A stretch of 64,000 bases of DNA from Branchiostoma floridae. Taxonomy: Eukaryota > Chordata > Leptocardii > Amphioxiformes > Branchiostomatidae. The position numbers were made by a program, and so were the translations under genes. The notes beneath the pieces are model-generated. The model searched no databases. It was not told where the DNA came from and saw nothing but the letters and a program-made list of their open reading frames with translations. The stretch lies in contig NC_049990.1 of the NCBI RefSeq assembly GCF_000003815.2, positions 2,625,794 through 2,689,793 of the forward strand. The letters are read 5' to 3'. This document shows, in pieces, positions 39,801 through 49,877 of the stretch. Every line of letters begins with the position of its first letter. Positions within the stretch are counted from its first letter, which is position 1.

Positions 39801-41349
39801 CCTTGCGGGCAGTGCATCCCAGCTAAGCCCATCAGGCCACCGCCGCCAACCCATGTACATCATTACAATCCGTTCTGGAGATACATCGCAGGAAAAGTCC
39901 CTTCCAATTGCAAAAAATCTCACATGACTGAAAACTATACCTGCGCCACATGCAGGTAGTAGATTATATTCTATTTTCTGTATATCATAGCGGTGAGGTA
40001 ATATTTTGTTCCATCCTACACCCAATAACACATTTTGAATAAAGTTTTCTTTGTCTAACTACCGACACGGGTAAAAGTAGGCAGTCCCATTGCCGTTTTA
40101 ATTCAGTGGGACCAATAGATTGTTATCTACTAGGCACGGTATTGGGAGGCCTAACCCAGACATATTCTAACTACAACTTCTACTAGTTACCTACTGATGC
40201 CAGGTTCCAATTCTGACACCTGGGTGAACTGAGGAAAGTGTACGTTTATGAAGGTTAGACATCCAGGTAAGCAATATTCAAATACAATTCAATCTCTACA
40301 ACTGGATAAAAACGGATATTTACTTCCGGACGATTCGAGTGACATCCATCACTCTTCTTCAGCAAAAGCAGAATGAACTAGTCAGAACAATTCAATTCCA
40401 GTACAGTTAACTAGAAAAAACTGGTTTAACAACTAAATCGTTAGGATCATATGCAAAGGTTACACAAATGTGAATCATGTAAATCATGAGGAAAGTGTAG
40501 TATACTCTGCCTTCCCCAATAAGACAACATCGGTAGCATGGCAGGACCCGAACCCGAGACCTCTGGGTTCTGATCCAAACACCCTACACCACCTGCGCCA
40601 CCTTCTTGAACGTCCTTCGTGCACATAAACAGGTTACATAATAATATAGACTTATACTAAATATAGACATACATATATAGACTTAAAACGTTTAGTATAT
40701 CAAGCTTAGGCAGTCAACACAACAGCATCCTGCAAAACATCCTTATCATAAAAAATACACAGGAGTGGAAGTTTCGGAACAAACTGCACAGGGGAAACAG
40801 AGGAATGAAATTATGTAATAATAAAACCTACACCTACTTTGCTTCAAAAGAACGCCTTAGTAACGTTAGATTTGAATTTGATATACTTTTACAGAGATGA
40901 AGTCTGTGGTCAAATTGATGTTTTTATACCGCAGACATAAAGCCTTATTTATCAAAACAGTGCACTTACATTATGATCTATTTTGAGTCTGACTAGCTAT
41001 GCAGAATGTCAGCCCACGAAAAAGTTTGCGTGGCCTTGCAGGTAACGTCATTGGTGCGAAGATTTAAATCGGACGTTGGTATTGGCACAAAACAGATTCT
41101 ATCAAATTAAGATGCTTCTTTTACATAATAAGACATTTTGAAGCTAACTAGGTCGTTTTTGAGGATGTCATCCCAGTACAGTGCTGGTCAAAAACAACCT
41201 AGTTAGATTCAAAATGGATTGTTAACATAATATGTAAAATGTTATGTAAAAAGTTACATAACAAACCGCTTCTGAGGATGTCATCCCAAGACGATATTTG
41301 TGTTGTCCAGGTAGAATACTTCCAGATGTATCAAATATCGCATTTCAAG
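39801..41349. other. Intergenic DNA between EF-hand genes 1 and 2
   Basis: Holds a SINE interrupted by another insertion (40195-40605), a decayed fragment of the 292-bp repeat (about 40720-40830) and, at about 40915-41110, a block (TCTATTTTGAGTCTGACTAGC, GTGGCCTTGCAGGTAACGTC, CGGACGTTGGTATTGGCAC) that recurs upstream of genes 3 (48190-48370) and 5 (62505-62700). No gene seen. Confidence 0.6.
40195..40605 (-). repeat. tRNA-derived SINE interrupted by a nested insertion
   Basis: SINE parts flank a 244-base insertion at 40243-40486, bordered by the direct repeat TGAGGAAAGTGTA at 40230-40242 and 40487-40499. The tRNA head (minus strand: GGTGGCGCAGGTGGTGTAGG and GGTCTCGGGTTCGGGTCC) is at the 40605 end. 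The insert is related to the sequence just left of the gap at 39648-39700 (AGACATCCAGGTAGATAATA). Confidence 0.65.
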
Positions 41350-41423
41350 CGGACACTGGTGTTGACCAACCTTGGGATGTATTGACTGAAGATGTTTCGC
41401 CTCCCAAAAGACTTGCATATAAG
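41350..41423 (+). promoter_or_regulatory. Promoter of EF-hand gene 2
   Basis: AAGCGGACACTGGTGTTGACCAACCTTGGGATGT then GACTGAAG...GCCTCCCAAAAGACTTG, followed by the TATA-like CATATAAG at 41416-41423. Same order and spacing as in the other copies. Confidence 0.72.
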
Positions 41424-41444
41424 TAAGGCTTGAATGATGAATCT

Positions 41445-41490
41445 ATCTCAGACTTCCCACGTCTTGTAGTGTCTCCACGTGGATCTTCAG
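41445..41490 (+). other. Non-coding first exon of EF-hand gene 2
   Basis: CTCAGACTTCCCACGTCTTGTAGTGTCTC...GATCTTCAG ends at donor GTGAGT (41491). Start estimated from the TATA box. Confidence 0.6.
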
Positions 41491-41889
41491 GTGAGTCTTC
41501 TTGTTCTCTCATACTGTAGCGTCTTTAATGTAGCAATCGTAATATTGTTTTTCTATGCCTCACAACGGTGGACGATTTGTAACCACGTACTCTATCCCTT
41601 TTTCTTGTGTTTTTATTTAATAAGTTGGCAAAAAAACCGTTAATGCTCGCGTCTAGCAGTCTTTCCAACTTTCGTTACGCTTCTAAACGCTTCTTATGAT
41701 ACAAGCGAACGATTGATTGATTGATTGATTGATAGATTGATTGATTGATTGATTATAAATGTTGTGTACCTATTACCGGGGAACTGAGGAGTTAGTACCC
41801 AGAGCTTTATACCAGACTAATATATGAGGCACAACATTGTCTGAAAAGCTTCGATAACCTGCATCATTAAATCTGCCATCTTTTAGAAT

Positions 41890-42043
41890 TAATCTCCAAG
41901 CAGATCCCACGGTAGTATAAAATAGTATCTAAAGCTGACAGAGGAGTGAAGCCGGCCTAGAAGTGAAACACGCTCCTAGGTCGGCTTCACTCCTATCAGC
42001 TTTTGTTACTATTTTATGCTACCGTAGGATCTGCTTGGAGATT
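41890..42043. repeat. Foldback MITE (TAATCTCCAAGCAGATC family), copy 2
   Basis: Arms AATCTCCAAGCAGATCC...GTATAAAATAGTATCTAAAGC and the inverse with AGCTTTTGTTACTATTTTATGC...GGATCTGCTTGGAGATT. Other copies at 2464, 46756, 53059 and 56503. Confidence 0.85.
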
Positions 42044-42055
42044 GATTATTTATAG

Positions 42056-42411
42056 CTAAGGGCACAATCCACCGTACGTGCAAATATGTGCTGTCTACGT
42101 GCTAAAACGTGGGCAATCTTTTGGGATCCGGAAGTGGAAAGTACCACCTCCGTACGAACTCGTAGGGAATCCGACAGATTTTGGAACACGCAGACATGCC
42201 GTAGAACTTTACGTGCACGCAAAACTTTGTCATCGGGCTACGTATTCGCCCCACGTACGTGCTATTACGGGCGACGCGCCTGCCCTGTACAGCCTGAACG
42301 TTTTCAGAAATACGTAGCGGACGTGGCCTTCCGAAAAAACGTACGGATAAATTGCAAGTACGGCAGGTTGTACCCTTACCTTAGGCCTACCATGCAGTGG
42401 TACTTATGTTG
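42056..42411 (+). repeat. CTAAGGGCACAACCC repeat family, copy 1
   Basis: Begins AGCTAAGGGCACAATCCACCG and contains TACGTGCTGTCTACGTGC and CAGCCTGAACGTTTTCAGAAATACGT. The family recurs at 44452-44640, 50418-50595 and (left end) 59086-59165. Intact copies end in the inverse GGGTTGTGCCCTTAGCT. The two open frames across it have no family match and are not taken as genes. Confidence 0.7.
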
Positions 42412-42464
42412 ACTTGTTGTAACACTGGTTAACGACGATCATGTTTCAGCTCTTGGCATCAACT

Positions 42465-45400
42465 ATGGCTCCCTTCCTTCTTCTCTTCGTTGCCTTGGCA
42501 ACGGCGTCTCCGATGAAGAGGTATGTGATGTACATTTACCTTAAAGTAACGTGAAACAATTTAAGATGTCTTATTCTGGTACGGTTCCGTATCTAACACT
42601 AGCAGTTCTGTAGTGTAGGGTAGGTAATGAAAATTCCCTCTGTTCACACTCAGGCACATACTCCAGTTAAACATTCTGACATTAACATTATATGATAATT
42701 ATGATTATGTATATGCGCGTGAGATCGCGTGGCGCAGCCGCAGCGTGTTTGGCTCGGACCGAGAGGTCTCGAGTTCGAATCCGGCTGCGTGACACTGATC
42801 TTGTGCCCTTGGGAAAGGCACTTTACACGGCTTTCCTAACTTTACTCAGATGAACATGAGTATCTAGCTTTGGCTAGGGCCGTCTCTCGGATAAGACGTA
42901 CAGTCCCTTGGCCGCACCTGGAGAAAGTACTGTCGTATTGAGGTCACCTGAGTGGCGCCGAATGTCAGCTCGCTCCAGACACTTGAGACAGTCGTATTGA
43001 GGTCACCTGAGTGGCCCCAAATGGCAGCTCGCTCCAGACCCTTGCGATTTAGCCCCGCCTATCGTGAGCCCCTCGCAATTCAGCCCCTGGCTGCCAAGAG
43101 AGAGTAGTCAGCACACCCAATAACAATAACATATACATTACAAATGTTTTTGCATGTAGGCAGATGACCGGCGGGCTGGACGCGGATATGGACGGTATGG
43201 TCTCCTATGCTGAGGTGTCCGCCGTCATGTCCCTGCACGAAGCTCTTGTCGCCCTTGACAGTGATGGTAAGCAGGCCATGATTAATTATGTTAATAGTTT
43301 ACTTCCAGCACTGAATTAAACTATAGGGACTTATCACACTAAATTTCGGTCAGTATCCGTCGACCTTGTTCACAGAATGGCCCTTCTACCTCCAGCAGTG
43401 ATGTCAGTAATACACGACATTTGCAGGAGGGGGTCATGAGTATCAGAATATCTATGGCGCCCCCCGTCTCTGTTGAGTGTGGGCTGGTGGGCTCTGATGT
43501 GTACTGCCCCCTTCACGCCTCGCGTTAAGAAATTCTGTTCTGAATCTAGGATTTTGACTTTGTTGAACTTTCATGTTGAGACTATGATTGATTTGTGCCG
43601 CCATATTGTTTGTTAAACCTCGAATCGATTGACTATTCTAAGTCATGTTCTGATTTATAGTTAGCGTAAGCATTGCATGATTCTTATATTGCTCATTCAT
43701 TTACGTTTCTTACTTATAATTAGCCTTAATTATAACATTCTATGTTTCATGTATTTCTTCATTCAATTACCGATTGACTGTTGACATTTCTCAATTGCTG
43801 CTATTCTTTAATCCACTCAGATTAGTGTTAGTCTAGTGAAGTGGAGTCGTTTGCTATTGGGGTGGGTACTCTTCAGTATTACATGAGTAAGAGTTTAAGC
43901 CTAAAATAAAGGTATGATTATGTGGCTAAGGGATGTGTTCGTGGAACTCTAATTCATTGTTCCTCACGTTTAGGCGACGGCTTCATCTACCTGCCGCAGA
44001 TCGTCGAGCTGTGGGGGTCCGCAGACAAGTTTTACGAACTGAACACCGACGGCGACGATTACCTGACCTTCAGGGAGATTGAGAACGGGATGAGCCTGCA
44101 GGACTTCTTCAACGAGTTCGACTCCAACGGTATTTACTTCATCTTATGTATGTCGTTCGTTCATCATCATCGTTCATCGTTCGGCTGCAGCGCAGGTGAC
44201 TGCAAGCCTTCTCCAGTTCCGCCTATCAGCAGCGAGCTGGCGAAGCTGCCTGGGGGTGATTTGGCCGTGATGTATGTCATAACGTGCCGGAATAACGTTC
44301 AATATTTATATATATTCGTATGTTTGGAGAATATCCCTCCTCCACATTCCATCCGTTGGCTCCCATAGGATAAGCTGGCTAGCCATCAGTTTTGTATGCC
44401 GGACACAGTGTCCGGCTAGCGCCATCCTGCATTTCCATATCTTGTCAGCCTCCGGACGAACTTTAAGGGAATCCGACGGCTTTTGGAGTAGGCAAAGCTT
44501 TGTGTGCCATCGGGCTGCCGATTCGCCCCGGCCCCGTACGTGCCAGTACGGGCGACGCGCCTGCCCTGTACAGCCTGAACGTTTTCAGAAATACGTGGCA
44601 GACGGAAAAATTGCGTGTACAGTGGGCTGTGCCCTTAGCTTTTCGAACCTGATGGAACTGAGCTTAAGTAGGATATTTTGCTTATGTATACAGATGACGG
44701 GATGCTGGATGCTATAGAGGCTTACCAGGTGAACTTCATCTACGACATTTGGTACAACAATGCCGTCGCTGACAACCCGCTGGACTCCAACGGTGACGGC
44801 AAGATCTCCCGGATGGAAATCTTGAGCCACATGACCTACGACGAGGTGCTGAAGGCCTTGGATGTGGACGGTAATACTGTAAATGCAGAAATGTTCGCGG
44901 TGGAAACTTCACCGCGAAATTAAAACCACCGCGAACATTTTTCCATGGCAGTAAGAGACTACAGTACATGGTGCTACCGCGAAATTAAAACCACCGCGAA
45001 AAGTCCCTTTTCCAGCTACCGCGAAATTAAATCCCCGCGAACTTAAATGCATTTACAGTAATTGTTGTTGTCTTAAAGTTCATTTAAATGGCTAACGCTA
45101 GTTTCCCTATATCCCTGGGGTCTTCTATATCCGTTGATTCTTAAAAGAGGGTACACATATATGGATATCAAATCAACGGACTGTGGGTTTTAAAACTGCC
45201 ATATTTTGACAATACTGCAGTTTGCACGCACAGTCTTTTCCACCGACTTGATACTCCAAAATACCGTTGTAAAAGCAATGGATATTGGGTACATTGCGGA
45301 TTAAGGTGAATTAGAGGCAAGTGGGTAGCTAGTGTGATAGTCTAGCATTCAAGAGGTGGTGGGTCCAAGCTAGCCTCCACCAGCCCTCCCTAGGGGGGTG

Positions 45401-46675
45401 CGGGGATCGAAGAATTCTGCAAAAAATCGGAAAATTGGCCAGGGGAGTCAATCCACGCTACGGTTCATGATTCCCTTCTGGGGCCGTCCAACTCCTCTAA
45501 TAGCAAAACCCCCCTGGCAAATTATTTTCCCTATAATAGCCAGCGTAGTCAGTCTGGTAGAGACTAGGTTTAAGCAGTTTAGCTTTAGTCTGTATATACA
45601 ATTTTACATACATGGTACAAAATACATAACAAAGTCTTCACTCCCTTTGGTCTTCAGCCTAACTTGGCATCTGGTACAATGTTTGTCCACTCCACTCAGT
45701 TCGTGTGTAACACAGCCCTTCTTATGTGTTGTTATATGCTGACTTTTATACATGTTGACTAAAAATATATTTTTCTGACACATTTTTTTCCCATTTAGGT
45801 AACCGAGAACTGACGGCTGTAGAGCTGAATGTACTGATGGGCGTCGGAACTACACAGTTCATAGCTGATCAGGACAGCAACAATGACGGAGTGGTTGACT
45901 TCCAGGAGGCGTACCTCAACCGTATGAACCTGCGAAGGATCTTCAATAGGCTCGATTTGGACGGTACGTTTCTTTCGCCACACAGGAGAAAACAAACGCA
46001 GTGCGGAAGTTGAAAAGGCCCGTTCCTGAAGCGTCGCCAAAAATGAATACAATAAATCAACGTCCTCTTTAGTAAACATTGTCACACAGAAAAAAAACCT
46101 ACTCATTAAGTCTGGAAGAGCATTTTGGGCGGAAATACGAAGGGTGTCCTCTCTATTCTATCATTTTAATCATTGCACGGACCGACTACTCTCGCTTTGC
46201 AGTCGCATATCGGGCGCTTTAGATGTATAAAATCTCAAGGGTCTGTGATGACAGCATCTAGTGACCTCAATACGACAGTAATTGCCCCATGTACGGCCAT
46301 AGAAATGTAGGTTTTGAACCATTCACACCAGGAAGGGCACATACTCCTTTCAAAAGTATATACCTGACTTGACATTTAGCATAATATACAAACATACCTC
46401 AGGTATTCTTTCTGTGTTCTTTACAACAACTTGACAGGACAGCAACTAGACACACTGGAACACATATACAAACGATGCATAACATGTATCACACACAAAT
46501 GTTGATAAAATTAGATAAATATTTCTTGTATTTTGTTGTTCGTTTTTGACTAACCTTTGGTGTTCTACTGCACACAGATAGTAACTACCTAGAGAACGGA
46601 GAAGGGAGCGGATTCTACGTTGTGTGGGACGCTATCGTCATGATGGGTGGTGGCACCAACCCCAACGGAAACTAA
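42465..46675 (+). CDS. Secreted eight-loop EF-hand protein, copy 2
   Basis: Coding exons 42465-42520 (exon starts 42450), 43160-43266, 43974-44129, 44694-44870, 45799-45963 and 46578-46675 join in phase to 252 residues ending GGGTNPNGN. Signal peptide MAPFLLLFVALATA, then SPMKRQ. Loops: DADMDGMVSYAE (Met at position 4), DSDGDGFIYLPQ, NTDGDDYLTFRE, DSNDDGMLDAIE, DSNGDGKISRME, DVDGNRELTAVE, DSNNDGVVDFQE and DLDDSNYLENGE. Changes at loop positions 1 and 4-6 suggest unequal calcium affinity. Intron 3 and later introns carry a CGCGGTGG-type MITE and repeats, but all exons are intact. A 3' UTR exon with AATAAA follows at 47208. Extracellular or secretory-pathway calcium binding is inferred; no named family recognised. 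Confidence 0.88.
42719..43130 (+). repeat. Full-length tRNA-derived SINE
   Basis: The tRNA-like head GTGGCGCAGCCGCAGCGTGT...GGTCTCGAGTTCGAATCC is followed by CTTGGGAAAGGCACTTTACACG, CTCGGATAAGACG and the tail GTCGTATTGAGGTCACCTGAGTGG (partly duplicated), ending CCAAGAGAGAGTAGTCAGC. The head is too diverged in its stems for a tRNA gene. Confidence 0.75.
44877..45058. mobile_element. pogo/Tc1-type MITE (CTGTAAATGCA termini)
   Basis: CTGTAAATGCAGAAATGTTCGCGG at the left and CGCGAACTTAAATGCATTTACAG at the right, flanked by TA. The interior repeats CACCGCGAAATTAAAACC. Located right after the donor of the fourth coding exon of gene 2. Confidence 0.8.
46150..46330 (-). repeat. SINE tail fragment, reverse
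   Basis: GACCGACTACTCTCGCTTTGCAGTCG...GTGACCTCAATACGACAGTAATTGCCCC is the inverse of the SINE tail at 42900-43130. Further reverse copies lie at 53590-53745 and 58615-58775 in genes 3 and 4. Confidence 0.7.
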
Positions 46676-46755
46676 GGTTTTTCTTTACTCTTTCTTCATA
46701 TATCTAGAAGTGGCGTTAATAAAAAACACACCACAGGTGTTCTTGTGCCATCTTT

Positions 46756-46929
46756 CAATCTCCAAGCAGATCCTACAATGGCATAAGATAAGTATGAAAC
46801 TGGCCAAGGAGTGTAGTTAGCAAAGAGGTGTCCATTTTCCATGTAGAGAAACGCACTCCTAAGCCAGCTTCACTCCCCTGTCAGCTTTTGATACTATCTT
46901 ATGCTACCTTAGGATCTGCTTGGAGATTA
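46756..46929. repeat. Foldback MITE (TAATCTCCAAGCAGATC family), copy 3
   Basis: CAATCTCCAAGCAGATCCTAC...GCATAAGATA and the inverse TATCTTATGC...AGGATCTGCTTGGAGATTAG around a short unmatched centre. Confidence 0.85.
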
Positions 46930-47207
46930 GCATCTTTGACATTACTAGCGGGCTTTCCATGCGTTTTCGTGGAATATGGCAAATCCAATTTTGTACATGT
47001 AATACATACTATCTCCGGATATATCTTAATAGGAGGTAGCTACATGTATTTAAATTTTTTTTTAAACATTGAAAGTTAATATTGAAGTTTATGCCCCCTC
47101 CCAGCCACAAAAAATGCAAGTGCTAGTAAGAATAGTGGACAGTAAGAATCTGAATTGATAGGTACCCTGATTTTATTGCCACTTATTTTCTTTCCTTTTC
47201 CCTACAG

Positions 47208-47285
47208 AAGGACCCTCTGGTTTCCGGACCGCAGTAGCGGCTGCAAAACAAACATACGGGAATAAAAACGCGACCATATTATAAA
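47208..47285 (+). other. 3' UTR exon of EF-hand gene 2
   Basis: After TTTCCCTACAG the segment AAGGACCCTCTGGTTTCCGG...GCGGCTGCAAAACAAACATAC carries AATAAA at 47261-47266. The preceding exon ends CTAAG|GTTT just after the stop, a weak donor that is nevertheless conserved in all copies. Confidence 0.65.
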
Positions 47286-47729
47286 AACAAAAGTCGTCTA
47301 TGTTTTTTTTTGTAACCACAAATATATATATATATACATATTATAACCACATATATAAAATTATGGCCATCTAAACCGTTTATTTGTGATTTTGTCGTCA
47401 CAAATTTATACTTTATTTCAAAATATCATGCATTTATCCACATTACATGTTATAAAACTTTGAACCATCGAAATCCGTTGAACGTAGATGCTGTGTGTGA
47501 GGAGAGCTAGAGCCATACCTCGAGCACGTTAGAGAACCCACCATACTTATTGAAAAGAGTACCGTCCATACCGGTGTGAGTGGTTAAAATAGAACTGTCC
47601 GGATATGCAGCCTGTACTGTTCAGCACAAACCTGATGTGTTACGCCATGAGGCGGTTTACCGGGTATGCAACACAAACAAACAAACAAACAAACAAACAA
47701 AAACATCCGTCATTATGCACACTATGTTC

Positions 47730-48105
47730 TGGGTACGAGTTTAGACTGGTACATGTACGACCTTACAATGGTACGAGTTTGAATTGGTACGAGCTTACGA
47801 TGGTAAGGGTTTTACACCGGTGCGAGCTTACAATGGTCCGAGTTTACACTGGTACGAGCTTACACTGGTACGAGTTTACATTGGTACGAGTTTACAATGG
47901 TACGAGCTAACAATGGTACGGGTTTACACTGGTGCGAGCTTACAATGGTCCGAGTTTACACTTGTACGAGCTGCCCTTAGTAAGAGCTTACACCAGTACG
48001 AGCTTACAATGGTCCGAGTTTACACCGGTACGAGCTTACACTAGTATGGGCTTACAATGGTACGAGCTTACACTAGTATGAGCTGGTGCTAAATTTAGTA
48101 CGAGC
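47730..48105 (+). repeat. 16-bp minisatellite, array 1
   Basis: About 23 units of GGTACGAGTTTACACT / GGTACGAGCTTACAAT type between genes 2 and 3. A longer array of the same unit lies between genes 3 and 4 (54845-55560). Confidence 0.9.
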
Positions 48106-48385
48106 TTTCACAGGCAATATAACCCCACCTGCGTCATCCATGAACTCCAAACAGACATTCGTATTTATACTTTGATTAAAATATGTTCTAAAACTAAGGC
48201 GTCTGTGGTCAAATTGGTCATACCGCACAAACAGAACCGATCGATTTTGAGTCTGACTAGCTATGGAGGATTTCACCTCAAAATTGCGTGGCCCTGGGGG
48301 CAGGTTACGTCATTGATGCGAAAATAGCATTTCAAACAGACGTTGGAATTGGCACAAAACAGCCTCTCTCAAATCAAGATGTTGT

Positions 48386-49239
48386 ACGAGGGGTGATCAA
48401 TAAGTTCTCGGCCTAACTCAGAAATAATAAGCACAACTCAAATTTTGAGGCACAACTTTATAGTACGAAGCCTTTTATCAATATCCTCCAAATTACAAAT
48501 CATTGGAGTCATTACTTTCCAAGCATTCGTTTTATGCAAATTAGAAGGTAAGTGGCGAGAAAAAAAGTGGTGTGAATTGTGATCAGACATGTGTGGGTCG
48601 AGTTCCCCATGCCGTAAATTAACAAAAGACATTGTCAAAATGTTTGATAATCATTCTCCTCCTATTTCAAGTAAAAAGAATTGGGTGTCTGACTTCCAGC
48701 AGCGCAAGTTCGATCACACACCCAGGTCAGGTCAATTGTCCCATTTTTTCCGTTCTCCCTTACCTAACATTACTGGGTGTCGCCTGCAAAGTAATGATCA
48801 CAATAATTTGAATTTTGGTACAGATTGATATAAGACGTTATACTTGACATCTATGCTTCGAAATCTGAGCTGTGCTTATTGATAATCCCACGTACTTGTA
48901 TAAAATCTTATGTAAATGTGTACCAAAATTCAAATTATTGTGATCATTACATTGCAGGTGACACCCAGTAACGTTAGGTAAGGGATAACGAAAAAAAAGT
49001 GGACAATTGATCTGAAACCTGAGGTGTGCGGGTCAAATTGTCTGATCACACTTCATCTTTCTTTTTCTCGCCACTTACCCTCTAATTTGCATAAAACGAA
49101 TGCCTGGAAAGTAATGACTCCAATGATTTGTAATTTGGAGGATATTGATAAAAGGCTTCATACTATAAAGTTGTGCCTCAAAATTTGAGTTGTGCTTATT
49201 ATTTCTGGGTTAGGCCGAGAACATATTGATCACCCCTCG
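48386..49239. mobile_element. Mariner/Tc1-type long hairpin element
   Basis: CGAGGGGTGATCAATAAGTTCTCGGCC at the left is matched by GGCCGAGAACATATTGATCACCCCTCG at the right, with TA on both flanks (48384-48385, 49240-49241). Inverted matching continues for hundreds of bases (e.g. GCAAATTAGAAGGTAAGTGG versus CCACTTACCCTCTAATTTGC; CCTAACATTACTGGGTG versus CACCCAGTAACGTTAGG), so almost the whole 854 bp folds back. No transposase. Confidence 0.8.
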
Positions 49240-49384
49240 TATGTTGTATTGTTTATATCAAAATCCATATTTTGAATCTAACTAGTTCACTTGGATGATG
49301 TCATCCCAAGACGATCTTTGTTTTACCCTGGTAGAACACACCCATGTAGTATGTTAATGACACTCATATGTGTCAACAATAGCA

Positions 49385-49466
49385 TTTCAAACGGACATTG
49401 GTGTTGACCAACCTTGGGATGTCTTGACTTAAGCTGTTGGGCCTCCCAAGGAGACTGGTATATAAG
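49385..49466 (+). promoter_or_regulatory. Promoter of EF-hand gene 3
   Basis: TTTCAAACGGACATTGGTGTTGACCAACCTTGGGATGTCTTGACTTAAGCTGTTGGGCCTCCCA and then TATATAAG at 49459-49466. It is the best-preserved copy of the shared block. Confidence 0.78.
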
Positions 49467-49489
49467 GACCGAGTGTACCTCCGGATCTG

Positions 49490-49541
49490 TCTCTGACTTC
49501 ATACGTCTTGTGTAGTGTCTCTAAGAGAAGAGAACCTTCGC
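49490..49541 (+). other. Non-coding first exon of EF-hand gene 3
   Basis: CTCTGACTTCATACGTCTTG...AGAGAACCTTCGC ends at donor GTAAGT. Start estimated from the TATA box. Confidence 0.6.
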
Positions 49542-49877
49542 GTAAGTCTTTTTATTCTTCAGTACTGTATCGTCTTTTAGTTTGCAGTGATAGCGGGTTT
49601 CTGCTTTTTGCTAAGATAGAAACTGTAAAAAAAATTGTGAGACTCCCTGTTTCTTGTTCTGAAATAAGCCGGCAGATTAAAAGCGTTGGTGTTCACGCCT
49701 AGAAGTCTCCTTACTGTGCTAGGAACACTATCGTGATAACAATTCTATCAATCTGAACCGTTGTTTGTTATTAGTAAGGGCTCTACGTTGAATATTAAGT
49801 CTACCAGTCGTACTTATGTATGGATTACTCTCTAACAATGTTTTGTGATGGCCACTTTTCAGCTCTTGGCATCAACC

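Larger units (their letters stand above)
46930..49384. other. Intergenic DNA between EF-hand genes 2 and 3
   Basis: Contains the 3' UTR exon of gene 2, a block at about 47490-47695 (CACCATACTTATTGAAAAGAG, GCAGCCTGTACTGTTCAGCAC, GTGTTACGCCATGAGG) that recurs at about 63250-63450 before gene 5, a 16-bp minisatellite, a promoter-upstream block (48175-48370) and an 854-bp mariner-type hairpin. No gene seen. Confidence 0.6.

Noticed and set aside
39644..40031. Minus-strand frames crossing the assembly gap
   Set aside because: They contain about 34 unknown residues and cannot be judged.
42078..42412. Overlapping open frames of 79 and 108 residues
   Set aside because: They lie in a repeat family also found at 44452, 50418 and 59086 and in the 5' intron of gene 2.
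42719..42791. Possible tRNA gene
   Set aside because: A and B boxes are present but the stems do not pair well, and the sequence continues into a SINE body found elsewhere in the window.
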